From: an uncultured Gammaproteobacteria bacterium | GTDB taxonomy: Bacteria > Pseudomonadota > Gammaproteobacteria > Steroidobacterales > UBA11654 | DNA: 33,572 bases | Assembly (NCBI GenBank): GCA_902634075.1 | Contig: CACPJA010000012.1 | Span: 1-33,572 of the forward strand | Direction of reading: 5' to 3' | Program-made: the position numbers and the translations under genes | Shown: piece by piece, positions 8,559 to 17,860 of the stretch | How positions within the stretch are numbered: the stretch's first letter is position 1 | Layout: each line of letters begins with the position of its first letter | The notes under the pieces: generated by a model | Seen by the model: only the letters and a program-made list of their open reading frames with translations | Told to the model about the DNA's origin: nothing | The model's database searches: none

Positions 8559-9362
8559 ATGAGTCCTGAAAAAATAGATAGGACTAAAGGTAAATTACCT
8601 CAAAAAGAAAAGGGGTCATTAAACCCTATACCTGCACAATCAATCGAAGAACAAAGACGACTCCAATTGGAACGTTTAGCAGCCAGTTTTAGACTATTTT
8701 CTCTATATGGCTTTGATGAAGGGTTGGCAGGCCACATTACCTTGAGAGACCCGGAGTTTAGTGATCATTTTTGGGTTAATCCATTGGGGATGAATTTCGC
8801 ACATATTTGTGTTTCTGATTTACTATTAGTTAAAGAAGACGGAAAAATTATTCAGGGAGATCGACCCATCAATCCAGCTGCTTTTTATATCCATTCATCT
8901 ATCCACAAGGCTAGACCAGATGTTAATTCTGCAGCTCATGCCCACTCCATTTATGGAAGAACATTTTCAGCTTTAGGTAAAATGTTGGATCCCATTACTC
9001 AAGATGCTTCGATGTTTTTTCAAGAGCAATCTATATATGCAGATTATGGAGGCGTCGCCTTTGAGAAAGAAGAGGGAGCCGCAATTGCAAAGGCTTTAGG
9101 CGATAATCGAACAGTAATTCTTCAAAATCATGGCCTATTAACCACAGGATCCAATGTTGATATTGCTGCTTGGTTATTTATTGCTATGGATAAATGTTGT
9201 CAAAGTCAGCTCATTGCAGAAGCTGCAGGTGAGCCCACAATAATTCCTGAAGAAACAGCCCTTCATGCAAAGGCTCAGGCGGGCAGCGATATGGTGCTTT
9301 GGGCAAGCTTTCAACCCCTCTATGATTTGATTTATCAAATATCACCTGATTTTTTAGACTAA
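8559..9362 (+). CDS. class II aldolase/adducin family protein
   Basis: A 267-residue cytoplasmic protein of the class II (metal-dependent) aldolase/adducin family, which includes fuculose-phosphate aldolase and sugar-acid decarboxylases. The family's metal ligands are visible: His127 and His129 in AHAHS and His191 in QNHG. The GLAGHITLRDPE segment near residue 55 matches the conserved substrate-loop region. About 35 polar residues precede the domain. The start ATG has a strong GGGAG ribosome site. The gene's TAA shares one base with the ATG of the aldehyde dehydrogenase, so the product may generate or consume an aldehyde handled by that enzyme. Substrate is unknown. Confidence 0.9.
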   Translation: MSPEKIDRTKGKLPQKEKGSLNPIPAQSIEEQRRLQLERLAASFRLFSLYGFDEGLAGHITLRDPEFSDHFWVNPLGMNFAHICVSDLLLVKEDGKIIQGDRPINPAAFYIHSSIHKARPDVNSAAHAHSIYGRTFSALGKMLDPITQDASMFFQEQSIYADYGGVAFEKEEGAAIAKALGDNRTVILQNHGLLTTGSNVDIAAWLFIAMDKCCQSQLIAEAAGEPTIIPEETALHAKAQAGSDMVLWASFQPLYDLIYQISPDFLD

Positions 9363-10771
9363 TGTTGGAAGAAACCTTAAATAAGCAAAAAATCCAGTCT
9401 AGACGACAGACCTATCCTAGTTTGGCTATCCGACAGGATCGACTTGATCGGATTCTTGAGATGATGCTTGAATATCAGGATCAAATACCGGTTGTTTTGT
9501 CTGAGGATTTTGGTCATAGGTCTCATATGATCTCAAGATTCTCTGATGTCGCAGCGGTTTTTGATGCGGTGCATTACATAAAGAAAAACTTAAAAAAATG
9601 GATGAAAGACGAGTCAAGAAAAGCGGCACCTCCCTTTAATTTATTAGGTGCTAAAGCTTATATACAATACCAACCTCTTGGGGTAGTGGGTATTATCAGT
9701 CCTTGGAATTTCCCGTTTAATTTAACATACGGTCCTCTTGCGATTGTCCTAGCTGCTGGTAACAGAGCTATGATCAAGCCCTCAGAATTTACCCCAAGAT
9801 CGTCGGCCTTGATGAAAACCATGATTAATAAGTATTTTGATGAGGATGAAGTTCAGGTCTTTCCAGGCGATGCTTCAGTTGGCCAAGAGTTTTCAGCACT
9901 GGCATTTGATCATCTGCTCTTTACCGGATCGTCTGCTGTTGCAAAAAAAGTGATGCAAGCTGCTTCTAAGAATCTTGTCCCTGTTACCCTGGAATTGGGA
10001 GGAAAGTCACCTGTGATTGTAAGTGCTGAGGCAAATATAAATACTGTTGCTGATCGAGTTTGGAACGGAAAATTAATGAATGCAGGACAGATCTGTATAG
10101 CTCCAGACTATACATTTGTGCATGAGACGATGTTAGAAGAATGGGTTGAGGCATCCAATGAGACTGTCAATAATATGTATCCTTCAATTTATGATAATGA
10201 TGACTACACCTCTATGGTTAATGAGGGTCATCATAAACGGATGCTTAAATATCTAGAAGATGCAAAGCAAAAGGGTGCAAAAGTTATCGAAATAAACCCT
10301 TCAAATGAGACCGAAGAAAATAGAAATCACAATAAGATCATGCCGGCAATGATCATTAATCCAAACGATGAGATGCTGGTGATGCAGGAGGAAATCTTTG
10401 GCCCGATTATGCCCATAAAAACTTACACAAAAATTGACCAGGTGATTGATTATATTAATCTCCATGATCGACCGTTGGGCCTTTATTATTTTGGTCATAA
10501 CAGGAACGAGCAGGACCTTATAGTTAAGAACACAGTTTCTGGTGGTATGGCTCTTAATGATGTCATTTTTCAATTTGTTCAGGATGATATTCCCTTTGGG
10601 GGCATAGGACCAAGTGGCATGGGTCACTATCATGGCATAGAAGGCTTTAAGACATTTTCTCATGCAAGAGGTGTCTATAAGCAGACCCGCATAGAAGCTA
10701 TGCTGAAACTTATGAGACCGCCTTATGGAAAACTGTTTGATCAGATCCTATCAAGTCGCATCAAAAAGTAA
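9362..10771 (+). CDS. aldehyde dehydrogenase (coniferyl-aldehyde dehydrogenase-like)
   Basis: A 469-residue NAD(P)-dependent aldehyde dehydrogenase. Visible motifs are PWNFPFNL near residue 115, KPSEFTP, FTGSSAVAKKV, the general-base Glu211 in LELGGKSP, the catalytic Cys245 in GQICIAPDY and EEIFGPIMP near 343. The APDY segment after the catalytic Cys and the overall length fit the coniferyl aldehyde dehydrogenase branch (CalB), many of which act on long-chain or aromatic aldehydes. Substrate is not certain. It overlaps the aldolase gene by 1 nt and abuts the ferredoxin gene with no gap, indicating one operon. Confidence 0.93.
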   Translation: MLEETLNKQKIQSRRQTYPSLAIRQDRLDRILEMMLEYQDQIPVVLSEDFGHRSHMISRFSDVAAVFDAVHYIKKNLKKWMKDESRKAAPPFNLLGAKAYIQYQPLGVVGIISPWNFPFNLTYGPLAIVLAAGNRAMIKPSEFTPRSSALMKTMINKYFDEDEVQVFPGDASVGQEFSALAFDHLLFTGSSAVAKKVMQAASKNLVPVTLELGGKSPVIVSAEANINTVADRVWNGKLMNAGQICIAPDYTFVHETMLEEWVEASNETVNNMYPSIYDNDDYTSMVNEGHHKRMLKYLEDAKQKGAKVIEINPSNETEENRNHNKIMPAMIINPNDEMLVMQEEIFGPIMPIKTYTKIDQVIDYINLHDRPLGLYYFGHNRNEQDLIVKNTVSGGMALNDVIFQFVQDDIPFGGIGPSGMGHYHGIEGFKTFSHARGVYKQTRIEAMLKLMRPPYGKLFDQILSSRIKK

Positions 10772-11137
10772 GTGAAAAAAACACCCGAGCAAATACTCCA
10801 AGATAAACTGACAGAACTCGGTGTAGATGTTTTGCAAAAACATATTTTTTTATGTGCAGATCAAACAGAAGCCAATTGTTCTCCCAAAAGAAAAACCCTT
10901 GAGGCATGGTCATACCTTAAGGCTAGACTTAGTGAACTAGGTCTTGATAACAGAGGAGGGATATATCGCTCTAAAGTAAACTGCTTAAGAGTTTGTTCTC
11001 AAGGACCTATTGCTGTGGTCTACCCCGATGGAGTCTGGTATAAACGATGCACACCGGAGGTTCTAGAGAAGATTATTCAAGAGCATTTAGTTAATGGATC
11101 TGTCGTTGAAGAATACGTTATTTCAAAGCCGAGTTGA
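10772..11137 (+). CDS. (2Fe-2S) ferredoxin, thioredoxin-like fold
   Basis: A 121-residue small redox protein. Its cysteine spacing, Cys28-X7-Cys36-X34-Cys71-X3-Cys75, matches the thioredoxin-like [2Fe-2S] ferredoxins related to the NuoE fold. The segments [20 protein letters not shown] and the following R-C are typical of this family. It starts with GTG directly after the dehydrogenase stop codon. Its role is probably electron transfer, possibly for the aldolase/dehydrogenase pathway, though no ferredoxin-dependent partner lies next to it. The last 20 nt overlap the 3' end of the opposite-strand PQQ dehydrogenase gene. Confidence 0.88.
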   Translation: MKKTPEQILQDKLTELGVDVLQKHIFLCADQTEANCSPKRKTLEAWSYLKARLSELGLDNRGGIYRSKVNCLRVCSQGPIAVVYPDGVWYKRCTPEVLEKIIQEHLVNGSVVEEYVISKPS

Positions 11138-13220
11138 TAGTTTCAAGTAAATAAGTTTCATTGGCTCTTTGAATTAAATAGGCGTGAATGTCTTCAGCAT
11201 CCTGCTCACTTAATCGTCGAGCAAAACCAACCATACCTTTTTCTGTGTACAGACCACCAAGGGTAATTTCTATAAATTTCTCATGCGTCTCTTCGGTCAT
11301 GAATCTTAAGTCTGCAATAACACCTCCTCCCATGGCACCAGCTCCGTGGCACATGTGACATTCCAAGTGATAAAGATCTTCTCCTCTAGCAATACTGGCT
11401 TGATCTTCGATTGGTGGAGGGGGATTAGGCATATTAATGCTGGCCGCTCTCTGGGGTAATTCAGTTTTACCGTCCAATGAAAAGGTTACGATCCGTGCGT
11501 TTATAGGGCCTCCGGAATTCTTTGGAGGTAGACCGGCTTGAAGTGCAAAAACACCGCCATAACCAGCCACTACGGTGACGTATTGTTTGCCGTCGATACT
11601 GTAAGTAATTGGCGCAGCAACAATCCCAGTTTGAAGATCTTTGCTCCATTTCTTCTCTCCTGTTTGAGCATCATATGCAACCAGATCACCATCCGATGTT
11701 CCTTGAAACACAAGATTTCCAGAGGTTGATAAAACACCGCCGTTCCAGGGTAGGGTTAAGTATTGCTTCCAAACCTCTTTTTGTTGAACGGGATCCCATG
11801 CGCTGAGCCGACCTCTAACGCTTCTAGCCAACAAGGAGAGCTGAAGTAGATTTTTTGGTGGTGCCAATACCGTTATATCACCCGCGGTGTTCCAACCGCC
11901 TTCATCGTATTCATAGTTATTGTCTTTTGCAAACGGCATATAGAGTTCTTGGGCAGGAATGTAGACCAATCCCGTTTCTGGATTATAAGACATCGGCATC
12001 CAGTTATGACCCCCCAATGCACCTGGAAAAACAAGTTTTAAACTTGTTTCATAATCGCCCAGATCGATTTTTTCTGGTCTTCCTGTTTCTGGATCGACTT
12101 TGCTGGCCCAAGTTACTTTTACATAGTTTTCTGCAGATAAAAAATCACCATTGGTTCTGTCAATGACATAGAAGAAACCATTTTTTGGAGCCTGCATGAG
12201 TACCTTTCTAAGATTTCCATCAATGGTAATATCAGCTAGGATAATATGCTGTGTTGCTGTGTAGTCCCAATTATCTCCTGGTGTTGTCTGATAATGCCAT
12301 ACGTATTCGCCGGTATCGGGTTTTAAAGCAACAATGGATGAAACAAATAAATTATCTCCCCCCCCAGGGCTTCTGGTCTTATAGTTCCAAGGAGATCCAT
12401 TGCCTGTTCCTATATAGAGCAGATCGAGATCTGGATCATATGCCATTGAATCCCATACTGTTCCTCCGCCACCAGCTTTCCACCATTCAGAGCCTTTCCA
12501 AGTTTCGGCTGCCATTTTCATGGCATCGTTTTCAAATCCGTCTTCTGGATTTCCTGGAACGGTAAAGAATCTCCAGATCATTTCACCGCTATTAACATCG
12601 TAAGCGCTGACATAACCGCGAACACCAAAATCGGCTCCTCCATTGCCTATAATGACTTTGTCTTTAATGATTCTAGGTGCTCCAGTGATGCTGTAGGCTT
12701 TAAAATTATCCACCGTCATTGTCTCCCATATCACGGCTCCATTTTTAGCATCCAAAGCAATCAGTCTTCCGTCTAGAGTTCCTAGGTAAAGCTTACCTTC
12801 CCATGCTGCTACACCTCGGTTAACGGCATCACAACATAAGTAATAAGCCTTTTCTCTTGGAACCTCTGGATCATATTTCCATTTTAATTCTCCCGTTACA
12901 GCGTCGTTGGCATAGACAACACTCCAAGCCCCTGTACTGAACATGACTCCATCTATAACCAAGGGCGTAGCCTCGTGTCCACGGCTGCTGTCCAGATCGT
13001 GGAACCATTCAATCCCAAGATTGTTAATATTTTCTGAATTAATTTGGTCTAGGGTGCTGTGACGTTGCTCATTATAGGTTCTGCCATGGCTTAACCACTG
13101 ATCGCTGTTTTTATCGGCGTTGATAATTTGATCCGCATCAACATTAAAGTCTTCAGACCAGACTTGATTTGTAAACACAATAAGCGAGAAGGTTAGGACT
13201 ATTTTTCTAAGAAATCTCAT
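11118..13220 (-). CDS. PQQ-dependent quinohemoprotein alcohol dehydrogenase (Ca type)
   Basis: A 700-residue periplasmic alcohol dehydrogenase with a signal peptide ([20 protein letters not shown] then WS). An eight-bladed PQQ propeller fills most of it, and a C-terminal cytochrome c domain carries heme motif CHMCH near residues 620-624, with a candidate Met axial ligand near 662. The adjacent Cys-Cys pair that forms the vicinal disulfide is near 128 (YYLCCDA). The catalytic Asp lies in [10 protein letters not shown] near 318. The residue two after it is Thr, whereas lanthanide-dependent XoxF enzymes have an extra Asp there, so this looks like a Ca2+-type soluble (type II) quinohemoprotein. 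It oxidises primary alcohols and passes electrons to the heme. No PQQ biosynthesis genes are in the window. Confidence 0.93.
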   Translation of the reverse strand: MRFLRKIVLTFSLIVFTNQVWSEDFNVDADQIINADKNSDQWLSHGRTYNEQRHSTLDQINSENINNLGIEWFHDLDSSRGHEATPLVIDGVMFSTGAWSVVYANDAVTGELKWKYDPEVPREKAYYLCCDAVNRGVAAWEGKLYLGTLDGRLIALDAKNGAVIWETMTVDNFKAYSITGAPRIIKDKVIIGNGGADFGVRGYVSAYDVNSGEMIWRFFTVPGNPEDGFENDAMKMAAETWKGSEWWKAGGGGTVWDSMAYDPDLDLLYIGTGNGSPWNYKTRSPGGGDNLFVSSIVALKPDTGEYVWHYQTTPGDNWDYTATQHIILADITIDGNLRKVLMQAPKNGFFYVIDRTNGDFLSAENYVKVTWASKVDPETGRPEKIDLGDYETSLKLVFPGALGGHNWMPMSYNPETGLVYIPAQELYMPFAKDNNYEYDEGGWNTAGDITVLAPPKNLLQLSLLARSVRGRLSAWDPVQQKEVWKQYLTLPWNGGVLSTSGNLVFQGTSDGDLVAYDAQTGEKKWSKDLQTGIVAAPITYSIDGKQYVTVVAGYGGVFALQAGLPPKNSGGPINARIVTFSLDGKTELPQRAASINMPNPPPPIEDQASIARGEDLYHLECHMCHGAGAMGGGVIADLRFMTEETHEKFIEITLGGLYTEKGMVGFARRLSEQDAEDIHAYLIQRANETYLLETINSALK

Positions 13221-13345
13221 ATCATTATTCTATAACTTGTACCCCATCAATTCGAGAGAGTATTTATTTATATCAAGGTTTGACTTTTTAGATGTTTTAT
13301 ATTCATCTATGTACTCAAGAATTTCAAAAGAGAGGTATAAAGAAA
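13221..13345. promoter_or_regulatory. divergent intergenic region, PQQ dehydrogenase / amidohydrolase operon
   Basis: The 125-nt spacer separates two divergently transcribed exported-enzyme genes. A TTGACT sequence lies near 13280 on the plus strand, but no good -10 element follows at 16-18 nt, so no promoter is called with confidence. AGAGG at 13331-13335, ten nt before ATG 13346, is a plausible ribosome binding site and supports that start over an upstream ATG at 13292. Confidence 0.35.
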
Positions 13346-14758
13346 ATGCGAAGATTCATTCATTGTATGTTCAGTTTAATTTTTATAATCAATTTAACGG
13401 TTATTTCTTCAACTCTAGAGGCTTCTTCTGAGGCAGAGATGATGAATGGTGCATTCCAATCAACCTATAAGCCTGATCCAAGTCCAAAAATTTTAATTAA
13501 AAATGGAACCTTACTTACTGGAACTGGAGAGTTGTTAGAAAAATCATCAGTTTTAATAGAGAACAACCGGATTGTCTCTGTTGGAAGCGGTATTGATGAA
13601 ACTGGTGCAACAGTTATAGATGCCGAAGGAAAGTGGATTACTCCTGGTATTATTGACATACATTCGCATATGGGTGTTTATCCCGCTCCTAGCTTAAGAT
13701 CTAATTCAGACGGCAATGAGGCAACTAGCCCAACGACTCCAGATGTTTGGGCCGAGCATTCTGTTTGGACTCAGGACCCTCAATACACTCTTGCCCTCAA
13801 AGGAGGTATAACCACCTTTCATGTTCTCCCAGGTTCAGCCAATCTTATTGGTGGGAGAGGGGTAACATTAAAGAATATAAGAAGTGTCACTGTTCAAGGG
13901 ATGAAATTTCCAAACGCGCCCCATAGTCTGAAAATGGCTTGTGGCGAAAACCCAAAACGAGTTTACGGCAACCGAAACACAGAACCCTCAACTCGAATGG
14001 GTAATGTTGCAGGTTATCGAAAGTCTTGGATTAAAGCCAAAGCATATCAAAAACGATTAGAGGAATATGAATCGAAATCAGCAGAAGCCAAAGAGCTAGA
14101 ATACGCACCCTCTAGAGACTTAGAATTAGAGACTTTGGTAGGTGTGTTAAAGGGCGAAATTCTAATTCAAAATCACTGCTATAGAGGTGAAGAAATGGCC
14201 ATCATGCTCGACATAGCGAAAGAATTTGGCTACAAGGTGACCACCTTTCACCATGCGATTGAGGCTTACAAAGTTGCAGATATTCTTGCTGAACAAGGCG
14301 TTTGTTCGGCTATGTGGGCGGATTGGTGGGGTTTCAAACATGAGGCATATGACATGGTCTGGGAGAATGTGGCTATAGTTGATCAAGCTGGCAATGGAAC
14401 TGGTTGTGCCATTGTTCATTCAGACTCAGCTATTGGGATTCAACATTTAAACCAAGAGGCATCTAAGGCCTTAGCCGCAGGAAAAAGATCAGGTTTGGAT
14501 ATTGATAAAGCTAGAGCTATTCAATGGATTACTTTAAATGCCGCAAAAGGACTTGGTATCGAGGATCGGGTAGGAAGCCTTGAAGCAGGGAAAATGGCCG
14601 ATGTAGTCATTTGGAATGGTGATCCATTTAGTGTTTACTCAACGGTTGAAAAGGTCTTTATTGATGGTCATATAAAGTATGAGAATGAAAACGTAGAGGA
14701 ATTTGAGAGAACAGATTTTGACCTGGGTATCATAGATCCAGAGGGAGATCGATTATGA
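13346..14758 (+). CDS. exported amidohydrolase family protein (metal site intact)
   Basis: A 470-residue metal-dependent hydrolase of the imidazolonepropionase-like amidohydrolase family. I chose ATG 13346, which follows an AGAGG ribosome site and begins a proper signal peptide (MRRFIHCMFSLIFIINLTVI). Ligands typical of the TIM-barrel metal site can be placed: His106 and His108 in DIHSH, His277 in QNHCYR, His302 in TFHHA and Asp360 in HSDSA. The C-terminal WITLNAAKGLGIEDRVGSLE and ADVVIWNGDPF segments are family hallmarks. Substrate is unknown; relatives hydrolyse cyclic amides or dipeptides such as prolidase substrates. The stop overlaps the start of a second amidohydrolase by ATGA, so the pair is translationally coupled. 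Confidence 0.9.
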   Translation: MRRFIHCMFSLIFIINLTVISSTLEASSEAEMMNGAFQSTYKPDPSPKILIKNGTLLTGTGELLEKSSVLIENNRIVSVGSGIDETGATVIDAEGKWITPGIIDIHSHMGVYPAPSLRSNSDGNEATSPTTPDVWAEHSVWTQDPQYTLALKGGITTFHVLPGSANLIGGRGVTLKNIRSVTVQGMKFPNAPHSLKMACGENPKRVYGNRNTEPSTRMGNVAGYRKSWIKAKAYQKRLEEYESKSAEAKELEYAPSRDLELETLVGVLKGEILIQNHCYRGEEMAIMLDIAKEFGYKVTTFHHAIEAYKVADILAEQGVCSAMWADWWGFKHEAYDMVWENVAIVDQAGNGTGCAIVHSDSAIGIQHLNQEASKALAAGKRSGLDIDKARAIQWITLNAAKGLGIEDRVGSLEAGKMADVVIWNGDPFSVYSTVEKVFIDGHIKYENENVEEFERTDFDLGIIDPEGDRL

Positions 14759-16002
14759 GTCATCTAAAATTGATTAGTTTTCTTTCTCTTATCTTTTTAT
14801 CTTCAAATCTACTTGCTGATAATCATTCAGTAATTTTGATAAAAAACGCAACAATAATAACTGCTTCTGACCAAGGGACACTCGAAAACACGGATCTTCT
14901 TATTGAAGATGGAATCATAAAGGATATAGGCAAGAACCTTATAGTCAATGATGGTTCTGAGATAGATGCGACGGGTAAATTTATAACCCCTGGTCTTATT
15001 GCGCCTCATACCACACTAGGTCTTCAAGAGATTGAATTGGAAGCAGAAACTAGGGATGACTCCACAGATCATTACTCTGCAGGTTTTAGTATTGCCAAGG
15101 CCTTTAACCCTGCTTCTTCTTTGATTCCTTATAATCGAGCAGGCGGGATTACTTCTGCGATTATAACCCCGTCATCAGCTTCTGGGATTTTCTCTGGAAT
15201 GGCTTCAGCGTTTAAGATTAACGGTGCCCTAATGACGGAATCGATGATTGAAGATATAGCTTTAGTTATGAATCTCGGAGGAAATAAAGATTCTCGTGCA
15301 TCAACAATAATGTCGCTAGAGGATTCTTTTGAAGTAGCTCGACGTTTTGCAATGAAACGCTCTTCAATTATGAGAGGGGATGATTTCGATTTTGGAGATT
15401 ATTCGATTAGAGATTTAGACGCTATTCAAAGACTTTTAAAACAAGACATACCCCTTGTTGTTCGTGCAAACAGAGCTAGCGATCTTTTAAGAATGATAGA
15501 GATTGCTAATCAATATGAGATTAGGATTATCTTTGCAGGAGCCAAAGAAGCTTGGAGGATTGCTGATACAATTGCTGAAGAATCAATCCCTGTAATTATC
15601 GATCCTATGGATAATATACCCAGCTCTTTTGATTCCATTGCTGCAAGATTGGATAACGCAGCTATCCTGGAGAATTCAGGTGTCAAGGTTCTGATTTCTT
15701 CACAAAGTGATCATAATTCCTATCTTAGTCGACAAGGTGCCGGCAATGCAGTGACATATGGGTTATCAAAAGAGGCTGCCATTAAAGCTTTAACGATACA
15801 TGTTGCTGAAACTTTTGGTATTGCTGATCAGATTGGTTCTATAGAAGCAGGTAAAGACGCTGATATTGTTATATGGGATAACGACCCATTGGAAGTCTCA
15901 AGTTTCACCACTAAAGTCTTAATTGATGGAGAAAACATGAGTCTAATGACACGATCAAAACGCCTTAGGGACAGGTATTTGGAAAAACTCGGATTGAATT
16001 AA
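14755..16002 (+). CDS. exported amidohydrolase-like protein with degenerate metal site
   Basis: A 415-residue protein with a signal peptide (MSHLKLISFLSLIFLSSNLL, cleaved near ADN) and a clear amidohydrolase fold: ATGKFITPGLI near residue 72 and IGSIEAGKDADIVIWDNDPL near the C-terminus. Key metal positions are altered. The HxH pair reads His85-Thr-Thr87, the next histidine position reads Arg237 in VVRANRASD, and the following one reads FAGAKEAW. Only the terminal Ser-Asp (SQSDHN, about residue 318) is kept. This suggests a non-catalytic or differently working partner of the intact amidohydrolase just upstream, with which it overlaps by 4 nt. Its 3' end overlaps the convergent Wzi-like gene by 4 nt. 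Confidence 0.86.
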   Translation: MSHLKLISFLSLIFLSSNLLADNHSVILIKNATIITASDQGTLENTDLLIEDGIIKDIGKNLIVNDGSEIDATGKFITPGLIAPHTTLGLQEIELEAETRDDSTDHYSAGFSIAKAFNPASSLIPYNRAGGITSAIITPSSASGIFSGMASAFKINGALMTESMIEDIALVMNLGGNKDSRASTIMSLEDSFEVARRFAMKRSSIMRGDDFDFGDYSIRDLDAIQRLLKQDIPLVVRANRASDLLRMIEIANQYEIRIIFAGAKEAWRIADTIAEESIPVIIDPMDNIPSSFDSIAARLDNAAILENSGVKVLISSQSDHNSYLSRQGAGNAVTYGLSKEAAIKALTIHVAETFGIADQIGSIEAGKDADIVIWDNDPLEVSSFTTKVLIDGENMSLMTRSKRLRDRYLEKLGLN

Positions 16003-17759
16003 TTTCTTTGTGAGATCGTGGAATCGATTAGCCCTAAATAGTCTGATAAGGTTTTACCGTCTTTTGAAAGTGAATCAATTTCACTGATAATGTTGTCAGC
16101 CGATTGAATGCTGGTCGAGACTTTAGCTAAAATGCTTGTATCACCTCTCTGAATAGAGACCTGATCCAATACATCAATAATTTCAAAAAGATCTAAATTT
16201 CCGAAATCCGTAAAAGAGTCTTTTTTAACTTTCTTATTATCTTCACTGGCTAAGAGTTTATCCTCTTCACTCACCTCAATTAACTCAAGATACTCTGAGA
16301 AATCCCTAGCCTTTTCTTGTGAAAAATCCGTACTGTTACTCCAAGCTAAGTAAACCCTTGGTTCGTTCTCAGAAGAGTTGTTTACTTTATCCTTGAAGAT
16401 ATCGTATCCAAGGCCTAGATCGAAACTTCCCAGTGGGATATCAAACCAATAAAGATCAAAGTTATACCCCAACATAAAATTAAAGAAATTAGTGCGGTTT
16501 TCTTTGAGCTGGTATGAACTAACAGAGCCTCTATTGAGTTGACCCATGGTAATTTTAGACTTTATTAATTGAGAATTATTGGCTACCAGAATTCCTCCTA
16601 AACTCAATGTGATTGAATCTCCATCGCTTGAGTGGCCTATATTAGAATTGTCATATTGGTAACCATCAACATAGACATCGTTTCGGTAAGCGCAACCGTA
16701 TTTACTGCTATTATTCTTATAGAATTCACAGGAGGTTGATGATGCTTCGATAAAAACTCTGTAACTTTCTAATCCTGTAAATGAATCAATTAAACCCCAA
16801 GTCTCAAAACCAAATAGACCCATCGAATCTTTGAAAGGTTCACCCATGACTTGCCCATAAAAAGCCAAGGGAGTTTCATTAATTAGATGAGAGGATCTAA
16901 AATCAAAACTGACAGAGTTGTACCCTGAATCATCTTTATCTAGAAGCATGTCAGTAAATCCACAAGATTGAGTTTCCCCACAAAAAATTGACGTTCTAGA
17001 CAGACCTAATTCTAGGGTAGGAATTGGTCTAAAATCAAAACGCATACCGAAAAAACGTGGGTCAGGAACAGTTCTAGAATGATTCAGTTCCCCTGTCATA
17101 ATTGAGAAATCCCATGGACCAATCCATTTGAGAAATCTTGATTCAAAAGGGTCAGAAAAAGTTCTTTCAATAGCTAAGCCTTTAATAGCATTGGCGTTAG
17201 TTGATAGCACTAAACTGTTACCCCATCCAGGTCCCCACCAACGTTTTTTAGAGCCAACATCGATTGAATAATTACCTCGAGCAATGGATAGGTAGGATTC
17301 ATTGAATAAGGTATCCCCTGGTATCTTTTCAACTTTAAGATTAATTGCTAAATTCTTCGATAAGAAAGTTGATTGAGCGCCTGCCGATTTTGTATAGGTC
17401 ACGGTGTCATTGAACCAAGTAAATGGATTAGGGTTCTTGGTCACTTTAATATCAGTTTGGCCTGATAAGCCTCCCATCTCTGCGTCAATTAGAGCTTCTT
17501 TTATACGTTGAAATGATGCTATTTCAATCAGGCTCATTTCAGATTCATTCTTTGTTAGATTGTAGGCAATATCACCCCAAGCTATTGGCCAAGTTGAGAT
17601 GGGTATATTTAGAGCTCCTGAATCCACTAAGATTTGGATGTCATGTCTGATTAGTAAATTATCAGGCATCACCCAAGGAGATGCTTGCAAGGGTTTAACT
17701 TCGATTAAAGCTAGAACACAAGCAATAAAGATAAACTTTTTATGTAGTCTCATTTTCAT
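15999..17759 (-). CDS. Wzi-like capsule assembly outer-membrane protein with C-terminal extension
   Basis: A 586-residue exported protein with a signal peptide (MKMRLHKKFIFIACVLALIE then a cut near QASP). The central motif WWGPGWGNSLVLSTNANA near residue 173 and alternating beta-strand segments ending in RVYLAWSNS match the Wzi/OprO-like capsule assembly family, an 18-stranded outer-membrane barrel that anchors surface polysaccharide. E. coli Wzi is about 480 residues. Here roughly 105-110 extra residues follow the last barrel strand (about 478-586), polar and probably helical, and not barrel-like. No other capsule genes sit beside it. It converges on the amidohydrolase pair with a 4-nt overlap. 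Confidence 0.85.
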   Translation of the reverse strand: MKMRLHKKFIFIACVLALIEVKPLQASPWVMPDNLLIRHDIQILVDSGALNIPISTWPIAWGDIAYNLTKNESEMSLIEIASFQRIKEALIDAEMGGLSGQTDIKVTKNPNPFTWFNDTVTYTKSAGAQSTFLSKNLAINLKVEKIPGDTLFNESYLSIARGNYSIDVGSKKRWWGPGWGNSLVLSTNANAIKGLAIERTFSDPFESRFLKWIGPWDFSIMTGELNHSRTVPDPRFFGMRFDFRPIPTLELGLSRTSIFCGETQSCGFTDMLLDKDDSGYNSVSFDFRSSHLINETPLAFYGQVMGEPFKDSMGLFGFETWGLIDSFTGLESYRVFIEASSTSCEFYKNNSSKYGCAYRNDVYVDGYQYDNSNIGHSSDGDSITLSLGGILVANNSQLIKSKITMGQLNRGSVSSYQLKENRTNFFNFMLGYNFDLYWFDIPLGSFDLGLGYDIFKDKVNNSSENEPRVYLAWSNSTDFSQEKARDFSEYLELIEVSEEDKLLASEDNKKVKKDSFTDFGNLDLFEIIDVLDQVSIQRGDTSILAKVSTSIQSADNIISEIDSLSKDGKTLSDYLGLIDSTISQRN

Positions 17760-17860
17760 TAAGCGTATTCTACTACTCAGATGGATAATCTGCTAAAGAA
17801 TTACTGATTTTGATCTAAATCGAATATAAAATAGATTCGTCCCAATAGATGAATTAGCAA
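17760..17860 (+). promoter_or_regulatory. divergent intergenic region with possible promoter for carboxylesterase
   Basis: This 101-nt region separates the Wzi-like gene (minus) from the carboxylesterase gene (plus). TATAAA at 17825-17830 is a fair -10 element. The hexamer 18 nt upstream, TTACTG at 17801-17806, is a poor -35, so the call is weak. Confidence 0.3.

Noticed and set aside
11538-12565. Several 60-104-codon frames on the + strand inside the PQQ dehydrogenase gene
   Set aside because: They are antisense to a full-length conserved enzyme, share no known motifs and have no ribosome sites; they are by-products of its codon pattern.
13292-13345. Upstream ATG extending the first amidohydrolase by 18 residues
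   Set aside because: The extension would put polar residues before the signal peptide; ATG 13346 has a ribosome site and starts the signal peptide directly.
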